Source: Pseudopyrenochaeta lycopersici (Eukaryota > Ascomycota > Dothideomycetes > Pleosporales > Pseudopyrenochaetaceae). From it: a stretch of DNA of 64,000 nucleotides. The notes under the pieces are model-generated. The model did no database searches, was not told the DNA's origin, and was given only the letters and a program-made list of their open reading frames with translations. Positions 43,172 to 53,357 of this stretch are shown here, piece by piece (the stretch's first letter is position 1; the number at the start of each line of letters is the position of its first letter). Location of the stretch: NCBI GenBank assembly GCA_003313425.1, contig NHZP01000007.1:868001-932000 (forward strand), in the 5' to 3' direction. Position numbers and translations under genes: made by a program.

Positions 43172-45072
43172 ATGAATTCTGCAGACACTAGGGAAGCGCA
43201 TTCGAGCAGCAGCTCGGAAACGCAAGTTCCAGATCTAGAAAAAGGCGAAATAAGACCTGAGAGAGAAGAAGAAGACACGCTTAGAGAGAAGGTATGCTCT
43301 ACCCCCCTCGGTATACTCTGTCAGAATACTTGCGCTCCACCACTGGAACACACCGGACACCGTCAAGCTCTTTTGCATCTCGATTTACAAGAGACGTAAG
43401 AGACTCTAAGTGTTCAAGATGAACTGTTTAGGAGTTACTTATTGTTCAACACCTGAGTCAATACTAATCTGATTTCAGGACCCTCATGAAGCCAACAATG
43501 AGCTCGGCGCAGACCTCGAAAAGCATCTCTCAAGGAAGAGCACTAAGAAAGACCAGCTACCACCCGAAAAGTATCCATTATCAGATTTAGACAATAACCT
43601 GGTTGGTTGGGACTCTCAAGATGACCCAACAAATCCACGAAACTTTCCCGATCGTCGGAAATGGACACTTCTGGCACTAGTTGCTGCGATTACGTTCCTG
43701 AGTCCACTGGCCTCATCTATATTCGCACCGGGTATACCATTCGTCAACGCAGACTTCAACAATACCTCTCAGCTTCTTGGCTCGTTCTCTGTCAGTGTTT
43801 ACGTGCTAGGATTCGCGATTGGTCCGCTGTTTCTGAGTCCGCTGTCCGAGATCTACGGGCGTAGCATCGTGCTCAATTGCTCAAACGTGGTTTTCTGTGC
43901 CTTTACCCTCGGCTGTGCTCTCGCCCCGAATTTAGGAGGCCTTATTGGTATGCGGTTCCTTGCAGGCGTTGGTGGGTCAGCTTGCCTTACCATCGGAACT
44001 GGAGTCATCGCCGACATGTTTCTGCCTGCGCAGCGCGGAAAAGCCGTCGCAATGTACAGCACGGGCATCTTGTTTGGCCCTATCTTGGGACCGATCTGTG
44101 GAGGGTTTATTGCCCAACGAGCCGGATGGAGGTGGGATATGTGGGTCGTACTGATCGTCGGCTGCCTGTTGACCGGTGGACTTTTTATCTTCAACCGCGA
44201 AACCTACCACCCCGTCCTCCTAAAGCGAAAGACCGAGCGACTTCGCAAGGAGCTCAACCGTCCAGAGCTTCAGAACATTATGACATACAACAAAGATGCA
44301 GCCGCCCTGAGCCGCCGCGGCATCCTCAAGCAAGGCATTATGCGCCCCCTCAAGATGCTCACGACGTCACCCATTGTATTGTTTTGCTCGCTTTACATGT
44401 CATTCCTCTTTGGACTGCTATTTCTCCTCTTCACTACAATCACACCAGTGTTTATCCAGACATACGGATGGTCTCCAGAGATCACTGGACTTGCCTATCT
44501 CGGTATCGGAATCGGCAATTTCATAGGCATTGGTTTTGTTGCGAAAACATCCGATGCAACGATTATTCGCCTAGCCAAGAAAAATAAGGGCGTCTATGAG
44601 CCTGAGATGCGGTTGCCGATGTGCGTTTTCTTTGGCCTTCTGATTCCTGTGTCCTTCTTCTGGTAAGTGTTCTTCACCCTCGTTACGCTCAAACAAGCTT
44701 GGCCTCATCCAAACAAAAACTGACATATTCGACAGGTATGGCTGGACTGCACATAACAAAGTACATTGGATTGTCCCTATCATCTCACTGGTGCCATTTG
44801 GCTTTGGACTCATGGGCATTTTCGCTCCTCTCCAAACCTACATGATCGACTGCTTCCCCCAATACGCCGCCTCCGCGATCGCCGGGATGACAGTCCTACG
44901 ATGTTTGTGCGGTGCTTTGCTACCGCTCGCTGGACCTAGCATGTATGATACTTTAGGTCTTGGTTGGGGCAACAGCTTGCTAGGCTTCCTAGCTGTAGCC
45001 TTCATTCCTGTCCCAGCTTTGCTGTTCAGATACGGAAAGCACATCCGCGAGAGGTGGCCGATCACATTGTAG
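43172..45072 (+). CDS. MFS exporter, DHA1 drug:H+ antiporter type
   Basis: Plasma-membrane 12-helix proton-coupled exporter. Exons 43172-43291, 43479-44662 and 44736-45072 (introns 187 and 73 nt) give 546 aa. A hydrophilic acidic N-terminus (about 85 residues) precedes NLVGWDSQDDPTNPRNFPDR, the standard entry to this family. Membrane motifs: SVYVLGFAIGPLFLSPLSEI with YGR (motif A region), GPILGPICGGFIAQRAGWRW (antiporter motif C in TM5), and a long central loop (RKTERLRKELNR). The last exon starts WYGWTAHNKVHW and holds TM10-12. Intron 1 is unusually long for this window but has an ACTAAT branch site and is phase 0. Substrate unknown; azole/multidrug or metabolite export are the usual roles. 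No biosynthetic genes are adjacent. Confidence 0.9.
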
Positions 45073-45296
45073 ACCCCGGATAGGAAATCTGCCACTGGTA
45101 TTCTAGAGGGATCACCTAGATTGCATTTTCTTGATACCCCAACATTGCGCGTTGTTATGACGGCGCTGTTTTGTATAATAGCTCATATCGTTTAGGCCTA
45201 GTAAAAGTAATTCTCACCCCACAGTATCGGTTTAGGAATATACTCCCTACTCTTATTTCCGTGCAAGTCCCATCGCTATTCGGTACCACATGCTCA

Positions 45297-46103
45297 TCAT
45301 TCCCACAAGCAAGGTGCCTTCCCAATCCACTTCGCCGCCTCCAATTCCCCGAGTATCCACTTCACCATACCCTCCCTCGACAGTTTGAGTCCTGGTTCCC
45401 CCAAGTACGCCGCATGCACCACATCCGCGGCTTTCGCATTTGACAATACCGGCACTCGAAATAACGTCCATGCAATGTCGTCTAGTGACAAGGCGGCAAT
45501 GTAATCTCCAATAGCTCTAATATCAGTATATGCCGCGCCAGCAAAAAGCCATATTGCGCCGGCTACAAGACGCCATTTGAGCGTAACGTTGTCTTCGGGA
45601 GCGACCCAGGATGGCGTTGCGAGAACGAGAGCGCGGGTGAAGTGGTTTTGGATCAGGAGCGGGATGAGGAGTTTGTAACCATCAGAGATGGGCTGGAATA
45701 GTACAACTGGAAGTTAGACAGCGGTTTGTAAATGACAAATATTCAAGAAATTTTTTTGCTGCCAGGAAATAGTCTGTTTACATACCGTGCCTTTATGGCC
45801 TGTGAGGGGTCCCAAGAAAGAAACAAGAATAGTTGCTCCGCAACGCGCAGCTTCTTCCATGCGATTCTTTTCTGTCAGTTGGCCTTGGATGGTTGTAACG
45901 TCCTGGTTGTTTGTAATATCAGATGGTAGTTTCGACGGATTGCGCACGAAGAGCGTTAGCCTGTAGCCTGCTTTAAGCGCATTGTTGGCAAAAACTAAGC
46001 CTGTCGGACCTGTGGAGATTGAATGAGAAATGCGTATGTGGGCATTCAGAGTGTTGGAATCAGTACCTGTTGCTCCAAGCAAAAGGATATGTTGTTTGGA
46101 CAT
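45297..46103 (-). CDS. NAD(P)-binding Rossmann protein, NmrA-like/SDR-type
   Basis: Atypical short-chain dehydrogenase-like protein; activity unknown. Exons 46103-46067, 46009-45786 and 45692-45297 (introns 57 and 93 nt) give 218 aa. Splicing of the first intron creates the dinucleotide-binding motif GATGPTG in MSKQHILLLGATGPTGLVFA. Later segments include GYRLTLFVRNPSKLP (cofactor-specificity loop with Arg), ATILVSFLGPLTGHKGT, then DGYKLLIPLLIQNHFTRALV and EGMVKWILGELEAAKW. This is the layout of small NmrA/SDR-a5 proteins. ATG 46118 would add five residues. The gene converges with the MFS exporter, with 224 bp between stops. Confidence 0.85.
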
Positions 46104-47229
46104 TTTGTCCACCTTCATACCAAGGATTTATCCGAGACCTGAAGTATACTGTATGCTCTTGTAAATTGAAAGGTTACTGATATATTCCAATGCAGTGAGG
46201 TGAACTAGCCAGTTCCCCATTCTAAGATATACATGATGCTAGTCGCCATATATCCTCCGCCGACTGTTACAATTAAATCGTGGTTATGGCCAAGGTAGCC
46301 GTTTGTCAGCATTGTCAGAAGCAATTTGGTGTTGAGGGCTAGTGGCGGAACCCGGAATGTGGCTAGCTCCGCGCGGAAGTTGAATGTCCCAATACATCTA
46401 ATTGGCTCAGAAAAAGTGATAGTACCAACCCGCTCAATACATTTTGTCATTTCAGGAACACCCTCCTGATGCCAGTGGCCATGTGAGTTTCATAACTGCT
46501 CGGTCCATTTCTCTGCCTCCAACTTCATCAGCACCCAGAACAATAAAGAAAACTCTAATACGGGGAACGAGAACTTGATATCCCAGCACTCTCTACAGCA
46601 ACGAAAAGCCTACATTGCATCCGAGGCTGCTTTTATACCTTTCTAGGCTTGTCCTTGACCAGTAGAAGGAGGTTTGCAAGGACTGTCAGTCATTGAGGAA
46701 TTTCTAGGTATAGGGACTAATGAATATGAAGCATCTGAAGGATGAGTGCGTGTGATCAATGGTCGTTGCTGTCGCGACAATAGGTGCCAGGCATGGCCTG
46801 TTTGCAAACCAGATAACGCATCTTTCGTCCACATCGAGTTTATAGGTACCCCCCTCTTGTCAGATGAAATTATGTATACATGCACCCTGAGTGGTAACAA
46901 ACCGTGGTTAGCGTTTCTAGGAAATGTACACGAAAATAGGAACCTGGACGAAAATGCATGCTCTATGAGGATTCTAAGCGCCTGATATATTTAGAGCTTA
47001 ATTGTTAGCATTTCCCGCTAGCCCTGCTATGACTAGGCCAGATTGCAATGCTTCTCAATGCCATCCGACATAGCTGGCAGCTTGCATCTCTAAAGGATTT
47101 CTCACAAAGGTAGAATACAAGTAGCTCGACTTTAAGGCCTTCTAAAGTAAGAGGCATAGTATGTTTGACAATTACAGAAAGTGAAGTATATACAAGAATG
47201 CTATTCAGGTTCTAGCACATGACGCGCGC
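46104..47229. other. Intergenic; no supported gene
   Basis: Promoter side of the NmrA-like gene and 3' side of the GH131 gene, both minus. Short frames only; nothing recognised. Confidence 0.55.
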
Positions 47230-48454
47230 TTAGTTGATCCCCTGTTTTGCCCTAAGCCAAGCAATGAATTCCTTGATCGTGAATTCTTCAGGGAGAGCGG
47301 CATTAGAGCCTGAGCCAGAACCAGCTCCGGCTGAGGCGGTGGGGGCGGCAGCGGGGGCGGACGATTGAGCGGGAGCAGAAGACGCAACGGGAGCAGGCGA
47401 GGCAACCGGAGTCTCAATGGCTGCAGCAGTTGAAGATGCAACAGGGGTCTCGACTACTTCCGCAGCTGTAGAAGAAGCGGCGGCGACCGGAGTCTCAACA
47501 GCTGCGGCAGTGGAGGATACGACGGGGGTCTTGACTACAGCCGCAGCAGAGGAAGAAGCGGCAGCGACGGCAGTGGAAGAGGCGGCCACAGGAGTAGAAA
47601 CTACAGCGGGCTCCTGTACACCACCTGAACCTCCCGGAGTGTTGACTGACGTTGTGAGCTCGCCGCTCTCGATATATACGCCGCTGAAGAACCAATCCTC
47701 AGCGCCTGGTGCATCGTTGCTGCCAGGCAGGCGGAGAACACCAAGATGCCAATCAGCACCATTAGACGAAGTGCTCGCGGTAAGAGGACCGGCAGTCTTG
47801 GTCAAGGGGCTGCTACCAGTCGAGTGCCAGAAAGTAACTGAGCCAGCATCGAAATCGATCTCGTAAGCGACGTTGTGCCATTCATCTGCAACCAGTTCAA
47901 CGTCCCACTTCGAAACGCCGCCCACATGCCACTGCAGCTTAGTATTGCTGCTGCCTTGTCCGCCGTACTTGAGCTCAGTAAAGTGGCTCTCGAAAAAGGC
48001 AATTTGATGCTCGTTGGCCGTAGTGGGTACGTTGTTGGTCGATGTCTTGATCGAGAAGTGGTAGTAGACTTTGCCTTTGTTGATTGCGGCCGTGGTTTGC
48101 GGGATCAGCTCAGTCCTCAACATGGTCTGGCCATTCCATTTGGACGTCTCGTCGATGGTAATCTTGACACCCTGCTTTGAGCCAGTATCGGCGGGATTCT
48201 TGTACGAGGCATCGAGGTTGACGTATTTATCGACAGCACCGGAGCCGTGAATGTAGTACTGGTAGGCGCCGACTGGGTTGGAGAAGGACCATTTCTCGAG
48301 GTCTGAGCTCGAAGTCATGTCGTTGAATCGTCCATCCCAGATGATCGTGCCTGTTCTGGTCATCAGCATCGACAGCATCGCCCACTTACTTCATGGACGC
48401 ACCAGCAGACACAGCGCTGACGAGCGCACTCAGGATAGTAACCTTTCCAAACAT
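47230..48454 (-). CDS. Secreted GH131 beta-glucanase with Ala/Thr/Val-rich tail
   Basis: Extracellular beta-glucan-degrading enzyme of glycoside hydrolase family 131 (plant cell-wall or cellulosic glucan). Exons 48454-48403 and 48350-47230 (52-nt intron) give 390 aa. Signal peptide MFGKVTILSALVSAVSA is followed by GTIIWDGRFND, made by the splice. The catalytic domain (about 18-260) carries family signatures WSFSNPVGAYQYYIHGSG, YKNPADTGSKQGVKI, TMLRTELIPQT, EHQIAFFESHFTELKYG, DEWHNVAYEIDFDAGSV and SSNGADWHLGVLRLPGS. The tail (about 265-370) consists of repeated ETPVA/SSTAA words and probably forms an O-glycosylated linker. The end FTIKEFIAWLRAKQGIN is a short amphipathic helix; no CBM1 is present. 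A shorter 34-nt intron giving ASMKTGT is the less likely alternative. Confidence 0.92.
47400..47625 (-). repeat. Degenerate intragenic repeats coding ETPVA/SSTAA linker
   Basis: Within the GH131 tail the DNA repeats words such as GGAGTCTC, GCAGC(A/T)G and GAAGAAGCGGC(A/G)GCGAC on the plus strand. The encoded repeats read (V)ETPVA(A)SSTAA(A/E)V with variations, about four to five units. Confidence 0.55.
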
Positions 48455-49927
48455 TTTGAATTGAAATTGGACAGAAACCAGCTGCACGAAAAAAGCGAAT
48501 GTCAACTACAGGATGAAAAATGAAGGACAGTAGTGGGATGGATGAGACAAGAAGGGCCAACGCGCAATATAAAGTACTGTTTAAATCAGGGCATTTCTGT
48601 CACAGCTTGGGCCGAACATCAAGGCAGCGTAATCGGATCCGCCAGCTAAACCCTGCGCATCAATATCCAGGAAACGAAACATCAATTGCAGGGCCGTTCA
48701 GCGCAGACCCGCATTGAGTAACTTGCTCTTAGCCAGTCTCAAGTAGCCGCCCGCTTCCACATAGAAGCACACATTTAGTACCGGACGGGCGGACCCTGGT
48801 CAGTTTTGAGCGTCGCGCGCGGTGCTAGAACCCAATCCTTGCTGCCATGGCTGCGGACGCGAGTTGTACTGACGGGAAGCCAGATGGCATGACAGGCGTC
48901 TGATGTTGGAAGCGATCGGGTGAAACGCCTGGGTTGTTGAGACTAAGCTACATTATGCAAAAGCTTGATCCTCAATCGGCTTGTTTGAGATTAGCGCAAG
49001 GGACTTGTATCCGTCAAACGGTCCCTGCTCATAAGCGTTTGTTTCATCACGGAAAACGTAAGACCGAGGCGGAGATTTGTTGTCGTTGCTCTTGAGTGTA
49101 CTGCAGGTTGGCAATTTCCTATATATTTAAAGTGAAATGTCACGGCATTTGGTCAAAAAGAAGTGCAGCTGCATCTGAATGAATTCGTAGGCAGGATGGA
49201 ACGATAACCTGCACAGAGGTACTGCGGCATTGTGTTTACCTAGGCGTGTCAAAACATTGCTATTTTTTTTTTCATCCAGATGATGAATCGATCGCGCATT
49301 AATGAAGTGCCGAAATATCGGGATCGCGACCGGCGGTATTTACGAAGGTTCGCACGCCAACTCTGGGCTCTATCTCCCTATGATTGCGCGACGGGTGGTA
49401 TTCCGACCCATATCAACTTACGAGTTACTTCATGTTGTTGCCGTTGCCAAATTATAGTGGACGAAAAGAGTTTGTTAAGAGAAATAACAGTAATTACATC
49501 CTCAAATTCGTGTGCAGTCAAGAAAGAAACTTACCTTGCAAGCCAACAACGTACCCCGTACAACGAACATATCAGCAGTCTCTAGTCAAACTGCGTGTAT
49601 TTCTATTCTTATGAGTATGCAAGTACAAAGGGATACTGTTACGTAGGTTGAAGAAAACGCGTGTTCTGCTTACCTAACCTAGGAAGTCGGGCACGACTTA
49701 CCCAATACAGAAAACTGTTGCAGTTGACGACCTATTGCACCATCACTTATGTGGGGATTATCGGTAACGCAACCGACATGATCATGGGTTCTTATATCAG
49801 TCAAAGTCTATTCACATTGTCTCATATTTTTCTGGAACTTCGCCTTCAGCTTTAGCGAATTTGAAAATAAAAAAAAGTGAGTGAGGTCAACCAATGAGAG
49901 ATACCAGCAGTGCTCATCACTTTTATA
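48455..49927. other. Intergenic: GH131 promoter and A/T-rich sequence
   Basis: Divergent upstream region between GH131 (-) and the cupin locus (+). The part from about 49130 on is A/T-richer, with homopolymer T and A runs (49263-49271, 49869-49877). Small frames have no motifs. Confidence 0.5.
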
Positions 49928-50437
49928 GTGTCTGGAAACCTAGTCCCCCTCACAATCATCAAAGGTGCGGGCCACGAGTTTATCCCGCTTCCGCAGGGCG
50001 AAAATGCAACGGTTGCGGATTTTCACTCGTAAATCACCACCTTTTCTTCCTCAGCTGTTGCCTATCCTCTGCTGTTTGTCGCCTTCATCCAAGCATCAAT
50101 CATCTAACTCCCAAATAGCATTCGAACTCAAACCAAAGACTCGCCTTCTTACTTGACCTCCGGCTTTTATAAGATCGAAGCCGGACCTTCGCGCCCCGCG
50201 CACTACACATTCGAAGAAACCAAATACATTTTCAGTGGCCAGATCGATATTTTGGACGAAGCTACCGGAATCACACACCACCTAGTCCCTGGGGATTTTG
50301 CTTTCTTTCACGTCGGATCGAAAGTCCAGTTCTCAACCAAGTCAAATGGACTGGCGTTTTATGCTGTAACGAGGCCGGTTCGGGCACCCCATCCAAATCT
50401 GAAAGGAAGGGAGGAGGATGTTAAGTCGAAACTGTGA
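49928..50437 (+). CDS. EutQ-like cupin protein, 5' end unclear (possibly broken)
   Basis: Small single-cupin protein resembling bacterial EutQ and fungal homologues; function unknown. Two coding blocks are supported: 49928-50028 (VSGNLVPLTIIKGAGHEFIP, LPQGENATVADFHS) and 50119-50437 (IRTQTKDSPSYLTSGFYKIE, then HYTFEETKYIFSGQIDILDE, HHLVPGDFAFFHVGSKVQFS and FYAVTRPVRAPHPNLKG). They are joined by a 90-nt intron with a CTAAC branch site. The cupin core PGDFAFFHVGSKV is intact. No in-frame ATG precedes the first block: the frame hits TGA in CAATGAGAG just upstream. A possible acceptor (TTATAG, ending 49927) would need an upstream exon I cannot find. ATG 50153 would give a truncated cupin. Either an unseen 5' exon or a decayed gene. 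Confidence 0.6.
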
Positions 50438-52187
50438 TTTGTTATAAATGATCATTGTTTATTCTACGAGTAAAATCAAGACTTATCTTAGACATTAGAT
50501 AATGAGCAATAAAACAATATATAAGATATAAGTAGTATCGAGATTACAGTGGACGAAGACTAATTCTACCTAAGTAGACAATTAGTTACAGCATCTCCTG
50601 CAGGGTTGCTCTTTCTTTATCCTGGTATTGTTCATAAAACTCCTCCACGTTGCTACTTAGACTACCTTCTACCAAAGAACAGGGAAAATAAGAAAAAAGC
50701 ATACAACACAGATTCACCAATCGTCACCCATTTAATCATTAGTCCGCCGGTCTCTTGCTCCAGAAGGGCTGAGCCAACTTGTATCCTTGTGACATGGTCC
50801 TTGTATTCTTTGTGGTATACCAGACCCATAAACGGGTTACTGATGCAGGAGACTTCAGTTCCAACGGCAACAAAGCCACTGGTGCAAACCCTGTATTGGT
50901 AGTCACCATACATGCAGCACAATATGAGTGAATGAGAATTACTGATTTCATGCTGCAAAGCCGCTTCCATGCCGGAGGGCGCCGTTGAATGCAAGTCTAG
51001 TGCTTGCGAAATATGCATCAATCTGAAATTTCCAGAAATGACGCTCGACAAATACATACCTTGAGGATCCGCGTCTCACACAGACTTGGCAATAGGTGCT
51101 CATTGGCAATTGAGTACGGCCGTATGAAAGACTGCTGTCTGCTTATATGTGGCGTGCAGCAAGTGTCTAGAATATTGCAGATACAATCGAATGCTTATCG
51201 AATGCGGCGTATTCGCTAAAATTACGTCCGACTCCGACTTTGAATATTCCCATGCTTTCTCAAAGAAGAGAAGGTCTTCTTTCCTAATCTAGTTACCACC
51301 AACGCCGCAACACCTATGTCCTTGTTAAGATTTGCACCAGGTCCGAGGCTCGCAGTTTTAAACTCCACACAGCACCATTGACACAGACGTCTGCCATTCC
51401 GCCGTAGGTGTAGTTCTTCTTCGAGAACACGGAAGAATGTATGCATTTGGAAATAAGAACAGTATCTCTCGCAGCTCAGTTGGATATGATCGAGCACCTT
51501 CTAGCTCCTTGCTGTAGCAATGCGACTGTTAAACAACAGAATTATGACCCTTAATGGCAATCGTACAAGAGAGGACAAGCTCTCTTATGAGGTTCGCCAC
51601 CCATCGTGGTGTTGGATGTGGGTCGTTAACCATAAGAACTGTTCTAGGGATAAGTTCTCCAGTATGCGCAACGCCTCGATAGCTTGTCTGTAGAGTACAT
51701 TGATATGTTCTTCCTATACACTTTTAAGTAGCACTCATCAACTCGTACTATTCCATTTGATTTTGGCCGCTGGTACAAAAGTAGGAAGTAGGTGAGTTAA
51801 TGAAGACTAGGCGAAAGTTCTTTTTCGAACCCCTACACAAAAATTAATCCTGCCCGACTTTTGAAAACGTGAGCTAAAATACTGGGATGTAAAAGGACGG
51901 GCACTATGGCGTAGCAGCTGAATACTGAGAAGCATATATTAATTTTGTGCCCTTGTATGATGCAGAACAGTCTATGCTAGGTATAAACAGACAGTATTTT
52001 GCGTATAAACATGCGGAAACGATTAATCAGAATCTGCAGCGTGTTGATCGTATAAATACTCTTGACATTTCGTTGTGTTTGGATTGGCGCACAGCCTCTA
52101 TTTCCCACTTATTCTAAAGTAGCAAAGTGCCACTGTCGCGCCTCCGCCATCGCTATCCTACACTTCCCTCATCCCACAGCAAAGATC
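50438..52187. other. A/T-rich intergenic stretch; unrecognised small frames
   Basis: Visibly A/T-rich. Minus-strand frames of 131 codons (50662-51057) and 91 codons (51222-51497) look partly protein-like but match nothing I know and lack splice partners; not called as genes. Confidence 0.45.
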
Positions 52188-53267
52188 ATGTCCCGAAGCA
52201 AGGCAACCATGCCATTAGCGCTCTCGCTCAAGACTATCTGTAGAAGGTGCTGGAGCAGCAGCGAACGTTCCGCGTCTTCTCAGTCCTCTCGCGCACTTAC
52301 CATTACTTGCAGAGGTAATACCTGCGCAGTCCCAACTTCACCCACAAGCTAGATTGTAGTAGGCAAACCTATCAGCCGCGAAGAATTGTTCAAGTACACA
52401 AACGGACGTTTCCTGGCCAATGAGGATAAGGCTCTCAATCGCAGATATGTAAATTTCGACGTCGACCGGCTCTGCGCTACTGCCGCGTCCACCGGAGGGC
52501 AACACTCGCCAGTCCATGCCATCGAGAAGATGGAAGGAGGGTTTAGCAAAGCACTTCTGTTGCACAAAGAGGACGGAAGCGAAATTATTACGAAAACACC
52601 GTTCTCTATTGCTGGGCCGCCAAAGTACACCACAGCGTCTGAAGTCGCGGTTCTTCAATATTGTAAGACTGCCATTTCCATAAATTTCATGTCGTGCCTG
52701 AAACTGATAATAATGCTATCGGCAGTGCATTCGCATACTCAAGTCCCAGTTCCGAAAGTTCTAGCCTGGGATTCTGACCCTTCAAACCCCGTTGGCGCTG
52801 AATATATCAAGATGGAAAAGGCTCCAGGGGTACAACTTTTTAAGATTTGGGCCGATATGAGTGATTGGGATCAGTTGTGTGTTGTAAAGCAGTTGACCAA
52901 ACTTGAAGGCGAAATTACTAAAATCCGCTTCCCTGCTAGCGGAAGTCTTTACCTATGCAAGTCTATGGCAGACGACGACACATATGTCACTTTGGACCGC
53001 GAAGTAGACCCTTCTGGGCAGTTCTGTATAGGACCGTCTTGCGAGCGAGGGTGGTATGCTCAAGGCAAGATAACGTCTTTGCATCCTGGTCTCAACACAA
53101 CATCTACTCCGCCTCACGGTAGGGCGACCAGGCGACACAAAGACGAAGCAAAGAACTTGGGCGGAAAAATAAACCTCGTGTTATCGTGGATCTGTACTAG
53201 AAGTGATCTCAACGCTATGCAGTGCTATGCTACGCTAATCCAACGATGCAATGATTTACTCGAATAG
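52188..53267 (+). pseudogene. AIM9-like phosphotransferase, truncated before the catalytic loop
   Basis: Related to the AIM9 (altered inheritance of mitochondria 9) / aminoglycoside-phosphotransferase fold proteins. Exons 52188-52314, 52363-52662 and 52726-53267 (introns 48 and 63 nt) give 322 aa with consistent phase. Recognisable: a basic Ser-rich N-terminus; SREELFKYTNGRFLANEDKA; RRYVNFDVDRLC; EKMEGGFSKALLLH; VPVPKVLAWDSDPSNPVGAE then YIKMEKAPGVQLFKIW; FPASGSLYL; and DPSGQFCIGPSC. After GWYAQG the sequence diverges from the family, and it stops at CNDLLE/TAG, just before the place where the H-x-D-x-x-x-x-N catalytic loop should follow. Only 90 bp separate this stop from the DNA2 stop, so the C-lobe is missing. 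Predicted inactive as a kinase. The second intron is stop-free and in frame. Confidence 0.6.
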
Positions 53268-53357
53268 TATCCTACTGTGACGCGGGACCTTGTGTACCGT
53301 ATCCATTCGTTTATGCAATGAATCCAACATGAAAGAGTATTCAAACCATGCGCCCCT

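Noticed and set aside
40043..45072. Biosynthetic gene cluster around the bHLH factor, MFS exporter and NmrA-like protein
   Set aside because: No backbone synthase or tailoring set is nearby, and housekeeping genes lie on both sides.
48359..48392. 34-nt intron at the GH131 signal-peptide junction
   Set aside because: The 52-nt intron 48351-48402 has a usual length and places the signal-peptide end directly at GTIIWDGRF.
50662..51057. 131-codon minus-strand frame, partly protein-like
   Set aside because: No recognised family, no splice partner, and it sits in A/T-rich DNA; kept only as a search target.
51222..51497. 91-codon minus-strand frame
   Set aside because: No motif; start and surroundings do not look like a gene.
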